Source: JAMXLO01 sp963794185
Lineage (GTDB): Bacteria > Pseudomonadota > Alphaproteobacteria > Acetobacterales > Acetobacteraceae
Reading direction: 5' to 3'
Assembly (NCBI GenBank): GCA_963794185.1
Contig: CAWCDM010000003.1
Location: 186,001-250,000, forward strand
Length of the DNA: 64,000 nucleotides
In this document: positions 55,082-64,000 of the stretch, piece after piece
Numbering within the stretch: position 1 is the stretch's first letter
Layout of the letters: every line of letters starts with the position of its first letter
The notes under the pieces: model-generated
What the model saw: the letters and a program-made list of their open reading frames with translations, nothing else
The model's database searches: none
Told to the model about the DNA's origin: nothing
Translations under genes and position numbers: made by a program

Positions 55082-57279
55082 TCACTCCACCGGCGGCAAG
55101 CGTCCAAACCGGCGCACCACGTTCTCCAGCAGCCGCGACACCGGTCCCTCGAAGCCGTTGCGCCACAGGCTGCCGCAGAAGGTGATCGAGCCGACCGAGA
55201 ACACCGCGCCGCCTGACGGCGTGTCGAAATACACGATCTCGCCGCGCGCCAGGTCCTCGATCGGCTCGCCGTTGATCGTGGCGACGTTGGACAGCAGTTC
55301 CTCCGGCACGGTGAGGAACGACGGCAACGGGTTCTCCGAGCGCGCCAGGATCACCGCGCCCTCCGGCGTGCCCAGCAGCGGATCGGCGCGGTCCAGTTCG
55401 AAGCCGGCCGCACCGCCGCCCGACAGGCCGTAATCGCCGATCACGTCGTCCTCGATGCCGGCGAACATCCAGGCGAAGCGCGGATCGCGCGAGGCGGGCA
55501 GGCGGCGGTAATGCGTGCCCTCGAATGACGCCTGGCAGGAGAAGCCGACGCCGACCAGCATCTGCGGCGGCCGGCGGTTGCGCCGCCACAGCCCGCCGAG
55601 CTGGCCGTCGGTCGCGTGGTAGTACTCGCCGGGTTCCGCCGCCCAGGTGCGGATGCCGCCCTCCGCCCGGCGCAGTTCGATCGCATGCGGCTCGGCCGCG
55701 GCCGCGCGCGACGCGCCAGTAGAAGCCGTTGCCGCCGAGATACGCCAGCCTGCCGCCCTGCCGCGTATAGGCCGCCAGCGCGTCGAGCGTGCCGAGCGTA
55801 TGATACTCGGGATGCGACCCGGTCAGCACCGCGCGGTACGGCGCGATCAGGCCGACGCCTTCATCGTCGAGGTCCTCGTCCGTGACGATATCGAATTCGA
55901 TACCCTTTGCCTCCAGCCAGGCCAGCAGATGCAGGTCCGCCGGATAGTGCCGCATGCCGGAGCCGCGCGGATCGTTGAAGGTGAGAAAACCCGGCCGCAT
56001 CGTCAGGATCGGCCGACGGCGCGACGAGAACGAAATGCCGCTGCCGTCGCGGTGCTTGTTGTAGGTCGAGCGCCCGTAGATCGGATACCGGATGGGATTG
56101 TACGGATACGCGCCCCATGCGGCGACGCGCTCGTCATAGCCCGGGTCGCATGGCCGATCGCTCGTGATTGGCATAGGCCTGATAGGTGAAGGTGGAGGCC
56201 AGGAACGCGATCGGCGCGAACGGGCCGTCGCGGCGCGGCAGCACGTAGAGCGGCAGCCAGTCCTCGCCGGCGTCGCAGGTCAGGTGCAGTGCGTAGGCGC
56301 CGCTGCGCAGATCGTCCGGCACGGTCCAGGTGAAATCCGCCTGCCAGCCGCAATCGCCGAGGTCGTCGTCGTGGAAATGGATCGCGCCGTAGTCGTGCGG
56401 CGCGTGACGCCAGCACTGCTCGCGCCCGGTCCATCGCGCGCCGACCACCGCCCGCGTCGGCAGATTCACGAGCCGGCCGTGGCATGACTGCGGGCCGATG
56501 TCGCAGATCGACTGGGTGTCGATCCCACGGGAAAAATCCCAGCCGGCCAGCAGGTCGTTCACGTGCGCATGCAGCGTCGCGCGCGCATCGTTCCAGGTTG
56601 TCACGAAGCCGGACAGGATTGCCGGATCCTCGAGCTTGCCGTTGAAATGGTGAAGCGGCGCGGCGGCGTTCTCCGCCGCGAACAGAACGGCGCCGGCGGA
56701 CGGCAGGACGAGCCCCGGCGACAGCGTCTCCGCCACCACAGGCGCCTCGCCATCGAGCGGCTGCTGTCCGACGAAGACCCGTCCGGTCGCCGGGTCCGCG
56801 CTGCACCAGACGCGATACCAGCGTGCCATCTGCATTGCCGTTCCGGTGGCGACCTCGATGGTTGAAGCGGCAAAAGTGAGCCGTGCCGTCGCGCCGCGTT
56901 CGCCGATCAGCAGTGCGATGCCGGCGTCGCTGCCCTCCTCCGCCAGCAGAACCCGACCATCGTCAGGAAGCGTCGGATACACCAGCGCCGTCCATGTGCA
57001 GGCAGAAGTTGCGTCGCGCACCGGACCCGCATCAACGATGCCGCAGGAGCCGTGACGAATAAGCTGCCGACGCCCCGGCAGCGACCGGTCGAAACGGTGC
57101 GAGAAATCCTCGAAGCGCAGGCCGGGCCCATCCGGGTTGGGATCGCCGCTCAGCACGCGCGCCAGCCTGGCGCGATATGCGCCGGCGTCGCGAACGCTGA
57201 CAAACGCGGAGAAGGTTTCGCCCGGGCGGTGCGAGAAGCGGTCGAGATAGCCGGTGATCGGCAGCTCGGTCTGGGTCAT
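55082..57279 (-). CDS. N,N-dimethylformamidase large (beta) subunit-like protein (two frameshifts)
   Basis: About 730 residues. The N-terminal region includes a LamG-like jelly-roll stretch (SACTWTALVYPTL to LHHFNGKLEDPAIL). After a correction near 56148 the C-terminal region reads AAWGAYPYNPIRYPIYGRST, MRPGFLTFNDPRGSG, VLTGSHPEYHT and LGGNGFYWRV, characteristic of dimethylformamidase large subunits. A second extra base lies near 55715. The family hydrolyses N-substituted formamides to amine and formate. No small-subunit gene is visible. It is divergent from a Dpp-type transporter 145 bases away, which may bring the substrate or a related amide. Confidence 0.8.
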
Positions 57280-57423
57280 GTGCAGAGAGGCTGGCGGCGG
57301 CGCCCGGGTGGTGTCAAGGCAATGCCGCAACGTCCGGGATCACTTGACGGCCTATGGCGGCCTCGTCAGGTTCCAGCCGAAAGCAGCGATCAGTCTGCGA
57401 GCAGGGCGGCCAGAGGGGGCTAC

Positions 57424-58996
57424 ATGCGACACGCACTTGCCATATCGTTCGGTCTGCTTGGCCGGCCTGGCACTCGAGGCGGCGCCCGCGCGGGCGGAGC
57501 CGTTCAAATGCCCACATGTCGGCGGAGATTTCACCTTCGGGCAGGAGGCCAACATCAACAGCCTCGACCAGATGACCTCCGGCACGATCTCCACGCGCAA
57601 CATCGCGATGAACATGTTCGAATCGCTGATGACGCGAGACGAGAATTTCAGCCCGATCCTGGAACTGGCCGACACTTTGACCGAATCGCCAGACCACCTG
57701 ACCTACACGTTCAAATTGCGCCAGGGGGTGCGCTTTCACAACGGCAAGGAGATGACCTCGGCCGATGTCGTCGCCTCGTTCGACCGCTATGCGCGGATCG
57801 GCCTCTACCGCAGCACGCTCGGCAACGTCGAGCGATGGGACGCGCCGGACAAGGACACGTTTGTCATTACGCTGAAAAAGGTGCAGCCGACCTTCCTGGA
57901 AATTCTCAGCTCGTTCAGCGCGCCCATCGTCATCGTCCCCGCCGAGCAAAAGGACGACCCGCCGATGCAGCTCAAGTCGATCGGCACCGGTCCGTGGCAG
58001 CTCGTGGAATCCATTCCAGGCGGCTACGTCAAGCTGAAGCGCTACGACGGCTACCGACCGAACACCAACTTCGAGCAGAAGACCGGTTTCGGCGGCTACA
58101 AGCAGGCGTGCTTCAACACGGTGACGTTCCGGATCGTCACCGAGCCGCAGGCCCGCGTCGCCGGCCTCAAGACCGGTGAGCTGCAAGGTGTCGAGGACCT
58201 CCCCACCAAGTCGCTGCCCGATCTGAAGGCGGATCCGCACATCACGATCATGCCGCTGCTGAACTGGTGGATTCAGATCGCGCAGCCCAACACCTCGGTG
58301 CCGCCCACCGACAATCTGATGTTCCGCAAGGCGGTGCAGGCGGTGCTCGACATGGACGAGATCATGGATGCCGCGTCGGACGGCAACTACCGGCTGAACG
58401 TGGGCTTCCAGTATCCCAATCAGGCCAGCTACTCCGACGCCGGCAAGGAGACCTACAACATCAAGGACGCTTCCCTCGCGAAGAAATACCTGGCGCAGTC
58501 GGGCTACAAGGGCGAGCCGGTCGTGCTGCTCACCGACAAGGACTATCCGGCGATGTACAATTCGTCGCTGGTAATGCAGCAGCAGATGCAGGCCGTCGGC
58601 ATCAATGCACAGCTCAAGGTGGTGGACTGGCCGACCTCGGCGAACATGGCGCTGCACGCCGACACCGGCTGGAACTTCTTCTATACCGGCTGGGGCACGC
58701 AGCCTGCGCTCGGCGCGCTCGCCACCATGCAGTTCTTCGTGCAGCCCGGCGCGGTCTACATGCCGAAGGGCGGCATCGACGACCCGGAAATCCTTGCGCG
58801 GTGGAATGAGATGAACAGCCTGCCGACCGTGCAGGGGCGCAAGGACGCCTTCGGCGCGATGCAGAAATACGCCCTGGAGCAGGTTTACACACTGCCCTTG
58901 GGTTCGCTCACCAAGGTGCAGGCGGTGCGCTCCAACGTGAAGGGCTACGTGCCCTATCGCATTCCGCGCATGTCGAACGTCTGGTTCGAAAACTGA
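57424..58996 (+). CDS. Dipeptide-type ABC substrate-binding protein (one frameshift)
   Basis: A family 5 binding protein of about 523 residues. The signal peptide starts MRHALAISFGLL; an extra base near 57458 shifts it, and the restored continuation is LAGLALEAAPARAEP. Blocks: GGDFTFGQEANINSLDQMT, NIAMNMFESLMTRDE, FKLRQGVRFHNGKEMTSADV. It is paralogous over its length to the gene at 24712-26286. AGAGGGGG precedes the ATG. First gene of the Dpp-type operon. Confidence 0.86.
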
Positions 58997-59005
58997 GCGG
59001 GCGGT

Positions 59006-59956
59006 ATGGGAGGGATCATCATAAGGCGGTTGGGCAGCGCGCTGCCGATCCTGCTCATCGTCAGCCTGATCACCTTCGCCATGATCCATCTGATCCCGGG
59101 CGATCCCGCCGCGGCGATCGCGGGTCTGTCGGCCACACAGGAGCAGATCGCCAACATCCGTCACGACCTCGGGCTCGATCAGCCGCTGCTGACGCAGCTC
59201 TGGCGCTGGTATGCCGGGCTGCTGCACGGCAATTTGGGGCGCTCGCTGCTGCTCGGGCAGCCGGTGGTGCAGGCGACGATGCTGCGTCTGCCGGTGACAC
59301 TGGCGCTGTCCGCCTATGCGCTGGTGATCACGCTGCTGATTGGCCTGGGCAGCGGCATCATCGCGGCGCTGCGGCAGAACTCCTGGGTGGACCAGGCGGC
59401 GATGATCTTCGCCATGATCGGCATCTCGTTGCCGAATTTCTATCTCGGCCTGCTGATGATCATATTCTTCGCCGTCGATCTGCGCTGGCTGCCAACCGGC
59501 GGCTACATCGCCTTCACCGATGATCCGCTGGGCTGGCTGGCGACATCCACCATGCCGGCGGTGTCGCTGGCGCTGCTGCTGGCCGGACTGCTGGCACGTA
59601 TCACGCGCTCCACCATGCTGGAGGTGCTGCGCCAGGACTATATCCGCACCGCGCGCGCCAAGGGGCTGCCGCGGCGCGTTGTCGTGGTGAAGCATGCGCT
59701 GGCGAATGCGCTGATCCCGATCACCACCGTCGTCGGCATCATCGTCAGTCTGCTGATCTCCGGTTCGGTGGTGACGGAGACGCTGTTTTCCATTCCCGGC
59801 ATCGGCCAGCTTTTGACCCAGGCGGTGCTGAACCGCGACTATCCGATGGTGCAGGGCGGGCTGTTCATCACCACCGCGCTCTTGGTGCTGGTGAACATCG
59901 GCGTCGATGTCTGCTACGCACTGCTGGACCCGCGGGTGCGCTACGATGGCGCCTGA
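59006..59956 (+). CDS. dppB: Dipeptide-type ABC permease DppB
   Basis: A 316-residue permease, six hydrophobic segments, with IRRLGSALPILLIVSLITF at the start and FSIPGIGQLLTQAVLNRDYP near the end, both DppB hallmarks. The EAA-like loop is RQDYIRTARAKGLPRRVV. It starts nine bases after the binding-protein stop and overlaps dppC by 11 bases. Confidence 0.92.
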   Translation: MGGIIIRRLGSALPILLIVSLITFAMIHLIPGDPAAAIAGLSATQEQIANIRHDLGLDQPLLTQLWRWYAGLLHGNLGRSLLLGQPVVQATMLRLPVTLALSAYALVITLLIGLGSGIIAALRQNSWVDQAAMIFAMIGISLPNFYLGLLMIIFFAVDLRWLPTGGYIAFTDDPLGWLATSTMPAVSLALLLAGLLARITRSTMLEVLRQDYIRTARAKGLPRRVVVVKHALANALIPITTVVGIIVSLLISGSVVTETLFSIPGIGQLLTQAVLNRDYPMVQGGLFITTALLVLVNIGVDVCYALLDPRVRYDGA

Positions 59957-60854
59957 CACCACGATCGCGCTGCCGGCGATCGAGCTGGACGACGACATCC
60001 CGGTCCGTCGCCACAGTCCCGCCTGGGCGACGTTGCGCCGGCTGCTGCACCATCGGCTGTTCGTCACCGGCCTGCTGCTGTTCGCCATCATTGTGTTCGT
60101 GGCCGCGCTGGCGCCGTGGATCGCGCCGGTCGATCCGAACAAATTGGCGATGCGGCAGAAGTTCCTGCCGCCGTCGCCGGAGCATCTGTTCGGCACCGAC
60201 AATTTCGGCCGCAGCCTGTGGTCGCGCGTGGTGTGGGGCGCACAGCTTTCGATGTTCATCGGCGCCGCGGTCGTCGCGATCAACGCCGTGTTCGGCACGC
60301 TGATCGGCGCGGCGGCCGGGTATTTTCGTCCGCTCGACAACGTGCTGATGCGCATCAACGACGCGCTGATGGCGTTTCCCGCCGTGCTGCTGGCGATCGG
60401 CGTGACCGCGGTGCTGGGGCCGTCGGTGAACGACGTGATCATCGCGCTGGGCGTGGTCTACACGCCGCGCACCGCGCGCATCGTGCGCTCATCGGTGATC
60501 GTGCTGCGCGAGATGGAGTATGTGCAGGCGGCGGTGGCTGCCGGGGCGGGTCACTGGCGCATCCTGCGCAGGCACATCCTGCCGAACGCGATGGCGCCGC
60601 TGATCGTGCAACTTTCATTTCTGTTCGCCTATGCCGTGCTCACCGAGGCGACGCTGTCGTTCCTTGGCGTCGGCGCGGTGCCGCCCACGCCGACCTGGGG
60701 CAACATCATGGCCGAGGGCCGGCAGTATATGATCGATGCGCCGTGGATCATCACCATTCCCGGGGCTGCGCTGATGATTACCGTGCTGGGTTTGAATCTG
60801 CTGGGTGACGGCCTGCGCGACGTGCTGGATCCAAGGTTGAGGATTCAGCAGTGA
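59946..60854 (+). CDS. dppC: Dipeptide-type ABC permease DppC
   Basis: A 302-residue permease. The cytoplasmic N-terminus precedes LFVTGLLLFAIIVFVAALAP; then HLFGTDNFGRSLWSRVVWGA, the EAA loop EYVQAAVAAGAGHWRILRRH, and LNLLGDGLRDVLDPRL close the DppC pattern. The start is the ATG at 59946. A long palindromic repeat follows, before the ATPase genes. Confidence 0.92.
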   Translation: MAPDTTIALPAIELDDDIPVRRHSPAWATLRRLLHHRLFVTGLLLFAIIVFVAALAPWIAPVDPNKLAMRQKFLPPSPEHLFGTDNFGRSLWSRVVWGAQLSMFIGAAVVAINAVFGTLIGAAAGYFRPLDNVLMRINDALMAFPAVLLAIGVTAVLGPSVNDVIIALGVVYTPRTARIVRSSVIVLREMEYVQAAVAAGAGHWRILRRHILPNAMAPLIVQLSFLFAYAVLTEATLSFLGVGAVPPTPTWGNIMAEGRQYMIDAPWIITIPGAALMITVLGLNLLGDGLRDVLDPRLRIQQ

Positions 60855-60866
60855 CGCAGTGCCCGA

Positions 60867-60993
60867 TTACACCTCTCCCGCTACGCGGGAGAGGTCGGAG
60901 CGGCGGAGCCGCGACGGGAGAGGGCCTCGCCCGCGGCACCCTCTCCCGTCGCGCGGAGCGCTCCGACCTCTCCCGCGCAGCGGGAGAGGTGTA
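60867..60993. repeat. Type A long palindromic intergenic repeat
   Basis: About 127 bases with outer arms TTACACCTCTCCCGC and GCGGGAGAGGTGTA, each half carrying its own hairpin, and inner arms GTCGGAGCG / CGCTCCGAC. It lies between dppC and dppD, only 12 bases before the dppD ATG, and may itself provide the nearest purine-rich sequence (GAGAGGTG). Confidence 0.8.
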
Positions 60994-61005
60994 CAGGTGC
61001 AGCAC

Positions 61006-61983
61006 ATGAGCCTGCTCGAAGTCAGCAACCTCACCACCGCCTTCGCCACCTCCCGCGGCGAAATCACCGCAGTCGAGAACGTCAGCTTCAGCCTCGACGC
61101 AGGGGAAATCCTCGGCATCGTCGGCGAATCCGGCAGCGGCAAGAGCGTCACCGCCCTCACCATCATGGGCCTGCTGCCGCAGCCGCCGGCACGCGTCGCC
61201 ACCGGCGAGGTGCGCTTCGACGACCAGACACTCACCCGCCTGTCCGACGCCCGCATGCAGCGCATCCGCGGACCCGGCATCGCGATGGTGTTCCAGGAGC
61301 CGATGACTTCGCTCAACCCTGTGTTCACCATTGGCGAGCAGGTCATGGAGACTCTGCGCGCACACGAACGGCTGTCGCAGCGTGCGCTCTATGACCGTTC
61401 TCTGCAGATGCTGGAGAAGGTCGGCATCCCCTCCGCCGCGCGGCGCATGAGCGACTATCCGCACCAGCTTTCCGGCGGCCAGCGCCAGCGCGTCATGCTG
61501 GCCATCGCGCTCGCCTGCCGTCCGCGCCTGTTGATCGCCGACGAACCCACCACCGCACTCGACGTCACCATCCAGGCGCAGATCCTCGACCTGATGATGG
61601 ACCTGCGCGACGAATTCGGCATGGCCATCATCGTGATCACGCACAACATGGGCGTTGTGGCGGAGACCGCCGACCGCGTGCTGGTGATGTATGCCGGGCG
61701 CATCGTCGAGGAAGCGCCAGTCGCACGCCTGTTCGACAACCCGCTGCACCCTTACACGCGCGGCCTGCTCGAGTGCGTGCCCTCTTTGGGCCAGGACCAC
61801 CAGCGGCTGGTGGCAATACCAGGCGCACTGCCGGACCCGGCGCGACGCCCCGCCGGCTGCCGGTTTTCCCCCCGCTGCCGCTACGCCATTCCGGCCTGCC
61901 GCGCCGGCATCCCGCCGCTCGCCAGCTTCGACGCGGGCCACACCGCGGCCTGCATCCGCGTGGCCGAGCTTTCCCCCGCGTGA
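61006..61983 (+). CDS. dppD: Dipeptide-type ABC transporter ATPase DppD
   Basis: A 325-residue ATPase: Walker A GESGSGKSV, Q-loop FQEPMTSLNPVF, signature LSGGQRQR, Walker B LLIADEPTTALD, switch His in VITHNM, and the oligopeptide-transporter C-terminal domain with the Cys pattern GCRFSPRCRYAIPACRAG, which in relatives binds an iron-sulfur cluster. It ends overlapping dppF as GTGA. Confidence 0.92.
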   Translation: MSLLEVSNLTTAFATSRGEITAVENVSFSLDAGEILGIVGESGSGKSVTALTIMGLLPQPPARVATGEVRFDDQTLTRLSDARMQRIRGPGIAMVFQEPMTSLNPVFTIGEQVMETLRAHERLSQRALYDRSLQMLEKVGIPSAARRMSDYPHQLSGGQRQRVMLAIALACRPRLLIADEPTTALDVTIQAQILDLMMDLRDEFGMAIIVITHNMGVVAETADRVLVMYAGRIVEEAPVARLFDNPLHPYTRGLLECVPSLGQDHQRLVAIPGALPDPARRPAGCRFSPRCRYAIPACRAGIPPLASFDAGHTAACIRVAELSPA

Positions 61984-62960
61984 CGAAGCTGATCGAGGCC
62001 ACCGGCCTGACCAAGCATTTCCTCGTCCGCGCCGGCGGCTTCCTGCACCGCCACGCGATTCCGCTGCGCGCGGTGGACGATGTGACGATCGACATCGTCG
62101 CCGGCGAAACGCTGGGCCTGGTGGGCGAGTCCGGCTGCGGCAAATCCACGCTCGGCCGCCTGCTGATCCGGCTGATCCCACCGACCGCGGGAGAAATCCG
62201 GTTCGACGGCACCGACATCACCCAACTCGGCGCCGCGGCGCTGCGCGAGAAGCGGCGCTCGATGCAGATCATCTTCCAGGACCCGTACGGCGCGCTCAAT
62301 CCGCGCATGTCGGTGGAGGACATCATCATGGAGCCGCTGCTGATACACGGCGCGAGGGCCGGCGCGGAGACACGAGGGCAGGTGGCCGCCATGCTGGAAC
62401 TGGTCGGTCTGCCGCCCCGCGTGCGCGACCGCTTCCCGCACGAATTCTCCGGTGGCCAGCGCCAGCGCATCGGCATCGCGCGCGCGCTGGTGCTGCATCC
62501 GAAATTCGTGGTGTGCGACGAGCCGGTCTCGGCGCTGGATGTCTCGGTGCAGGCGCAGATCGTCAACCTGCTGCAGGATTTGCAGGGCGAGCTTGGCCTG
62601 ACCTACCTGTTCATCGCCCACGACCTTGGCGTGGTGAAGCACATCTCCAACCGGGTCGCGGTGATGTATCTGGGCAAGATCGTCGAGGTGGCCGACAAGC
62701 GCACGCTCTACGCCGAACCGCTGCACCCCTACACCAAGGCGCTGATCGCCGCCGTGCCGGTGGCGCATCCGGCGCAGCGCCGGCGCGGCCGGGGTGAACG
62801 CGAGGGGCTGGCGGGCGATATCCCGAGCGCGCTGCACCCGCCCTCGGGCTGCCGCTTCCACACACGATGCCCGTACGCCATGCCCATCTGCCGCGAGCAG
62901 GAACCGAGGACCACCGAACCCGCACCAGGCCACCGAGTCGCCTGCCACCTCGTCGGCTGA
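61980..62960 (+). CDS. dppF: Dipeptide-type ABC transporter ATPase DppF
   Basis: A 326-residue ATPase starting at GTG inside the dppD stop. Walker A GESGCGKST, Q-loop IIFQDPYGALNPR, signature FSGGQRQR, Walker B FVVCDEPVSALD, switch His in FIAHDL, and C-terminal GCRFHTRCPYAMPIC. It completes the importer. The last gene of the operon is followed by 95 bases without a feature. Confidence 0.92.
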   Translation: MTKLIEATGLTKHFLVRAGGFLHRHAIPLRAVDDVTIDIVAGETLGLVGESGCGKSTLGRLLIRLIPPTAGEIRFDGTDITQLGAAALREKRRSMQIIFQDPYGALNPRMSVEDIIMEPLLIHGARAGAETRGQVAAMLELVGLPPRVRDRFPHEFSGGQRQRIGIARALVLHPKFVVCDEPVSALDVSVQAQIVNLLQDLQGELGLTYLFIAHDLGVVKHISNRVAVMYLGKIVEVADKRTLYAEPLHPYTKALIAAVPVAHPAQRRRGRGEREGLAGDIPSALHPPSGCRFHTRCPYAMPICREQEPRTTEPAPGHRVACHLVG

Positions 62961-63055
62961 CCGGATGCCAGAAGCGCTATGCGCGCCGGCACTGGCCGGA
63001 CGATCGGCGACATGGCAGTCTGCCGCGCGATACTCGAACGGGAGAGACACGGCCC

Positions 63056-63616
63056 ATGCCCTTCGACGCTCTTGTCGCCCCGCCCCGCCCACGACTGCTG
63101 GCGGATGTCCTGTTGGAACAGGGTCTGACGCCGGTGAGCTGGCAGACGCTGACCGAACATAAGCGGGCGCAGCTCGAGTCGTTCCGTCCGAGCTTTTGGC
63201 ACCAGAACCAGACATGGCTGCCCTTGGGGCTGCTCGGCTCGGTCGGCTGCATGGCGGCGAGCGGCGGCTTCGCCAATCAGGTCATGCCCGGCTCGGTGCT
63301 GCCGTCCTGGCTGACGCTCGGATGGATGTGCGTGATCGCGCTGCTCGTGCTGTTCGGCGTTTTCCGCGGGCATGCCGGATCGCACTGGGACGAGAGATGG
63401 GTCGCCGGAGGCTGGCTGCGCGGCCTCGGCGTGCCGGAGCCGATCACCGCGATCGCGCTGAGCCTGCACCGCGAGGCGCCCGGATCGGCGCTGATCCTCG
63501 GCGAGTTGGTGCAGGAGGAGGTGGTGCTCGACCCCTATCTCGTGCTGGCACGCGATGGCGAGATGGTGTGCCTCGGCATCTGGGACGGCGGACGCGTCAT
63601 CGCCTGCGCTGGGTAG
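63056..63616 (+). CDS. Hypothetical membrane protein
   Basis: A 186-residue protein, unrecognised. About 50 soluble N-terminal residues are followed by two hydrophobic segments (PLGLLGSVGCMAASGGFANQ and LGWMCVIALLVLFGVF), then a soluble C-terminal part with LHREAPGSALILGELVQEEV and VLARDGEMVCLGIWDGG. GGGAGAG lies nine bases before the ATG. It is not obviously linked to the transporter upstream. Confidence 0.6.
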   Translation: MPFDALVAPPRPRLLADVLLEQGLTPVSWQTLTEHKRAQLESFRPSFWHQNQTWLPLGLLGSVGCMAASGGFANQVMPGSVLPSWLTLGWMCVIALLVLFGVFRGHAGSHWDERWVAGGWLRGLGVPEPITAIALSLHREAPGSALILGELVQEEVVLDPYLVLARDGEMVCLGIWDGGRVIACAG

Positions 63617-63662
63617 GTGGCGCGGCCTCCCAGACGATTGGCGCTGTGTCGAGAGATAGCGA

Positions 63663-64000
63663 TCAGATCACCAGCCCGCCATCGACATGCAGTGCCTGGC
63701 CGGTGATGTAGCCGGCCGCGGGTGAGGACAGAAACGCGATCGCCGCCGCCACCTCGTCCGGCAGCCCGACGCGGCCCAGCGGCACCGCGGCAAGCTGTCG
63801 GCGCAGCCGGTCGGGATCGATCGCGGCATGCGCGCCCGGATCCTTGCGGATGAAGCCCGGCACCACGGCGTTCACCGTTACGCAGTATGGCGCCAGCTCG
63901 ATCGCGAGCGCGCACACCAAAGCCTCCAGTGCCGCCTTCGCCGCCGCGGATGCGGCGAACACCGCGGTGTCGGTGCGAAACGCGTGCGCGACGAAGCTGG
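63663..64000 (-). CDS. SDR family oxidoreductase, C-terminal part (runs off right edge)
   Basis: The last 112 codons of a short-chain dehydrogenase, ending GYITGQALHVDGGLVI, with VTVNAVVPGFIRKDPGAH after the active site. At the position of the YxxxK pair the protein reads SAAAK (in FAASAAAKAALEAL), so the Lys is there but the Tyr appears to be Ser. The cofactor-binding half is outside the window. Confidence 0.8.
   Translation of the reverse strand, partial: SFVAHAFRTDTAVFAASAAAKAALEALVCALAIELAPYCVTVNAVVPGFIRKDPGAHAAIDPDRLRRQLAAVPLGRVGLPDEVAAAIAFLSSPAAGYITGQALHVDGGLVI

Noticed and set aside
57314..60442. A 1042-codon open frame on the minus strand
   Set aside because: It lies antisense to the binding protein, dppB and dppC, has no recognisable domain, and is rich in His/Arg/Gln as expected for the complement of GC-rich genes.

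Overview
The window is GC-rich DNA from what looks like an alphaproteobacterium of the Rhodospirillales, most likely the Acetobacteraceae. The reasons are the base composition, the many Liv-type ABC importers with Tat-like signal sequences, a zinc-free 41-residue ribosomal protein L36, and the general style of the proteins. This placement is inference; there is no rRNA gene and I saw no tRNA. The content is catabolic and transport genes, with a small accessory patch near 39.6-42.4 kb and a decaying patch near 12.6-18 kb.

Layout. 1-2.4 kb: start of pepN and a divergent D-aminoacylase-like amidohydrolase. 2.5-9.4 kb: one minus-strand operon of cupin, Liv-type binding protein, LivH, LivM, LivG, LivF and two short-chain dehydrogenases. 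9.5-17.9 kb: a minus-strand run of three tandem Tat-type binding-protein paralogues, a SCO1/SenC protein, a HAMP sensor kinase, a lone receiver and a receiver-adenylate/guanylate cyclase. All three binding-protein copies are broken, one by an insertion sequence (14617-16156). 18-24.7 kb: a 2-hydroxyacid dehydrogenase, L36, a methyltransferase-like protein, an AhpD-like remnant, a GT-C membrane protein, an LprI-like protein, a Uma2 nuclease and a DAO-type oxidase. 24.7-31.1 kb: an oligopeptide-type binding protein followed (in gene order) by a second complete Liv transporter. 31.2-32.7 kb: a secreted PHB depolymerase. 33-38.8 kb: a sugar-type (CUT1) ABC operon with two tandem binding proteins. 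39.1-42.4 kb: a phosphatase-like protein, a conserved hypothetical, parDE, a DUF262/DUF1524 HNH fragment and a broken cupin. 42.4-49.7 kb: a class IV aminotransferase, a UDG-like protein carrying a palindromic insert, a lytic transglycosylase, MoaB, and an AraC regulator divergent from a diiron protein and OsmC. 49.7-55.1 kb: an SMP-30 protein, a DJ-1 protein, two glycosyltransferase-like genes, a radical SAM protein and a LOG protein. 55-63 kb: a dimethylformamidase-like large subunit divergent from a complete Dpp-type transporter. 63-64 kb: a small membrane protein and a partial dehydrogenase.

Two features cut across the window. First, at least 15 otherwise well-conserved genes are split by one-base indels, nearly always an extra base in a G/C run; I treat these mainly as sequence or assembly error and give the whole gene. 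Four other genes carry an in-frame TAG instead. Second, several families of long inverted repeats lie between genes, and one copy sits inside a coding sequence.

The most interesting unit is the binding protein / SCO1 / sensor kinase / receiver / cyclase run. It reads as a periplasmic-binding-protein-fed phosphorelay with cyclic-nucleotide output and no transporter attached.
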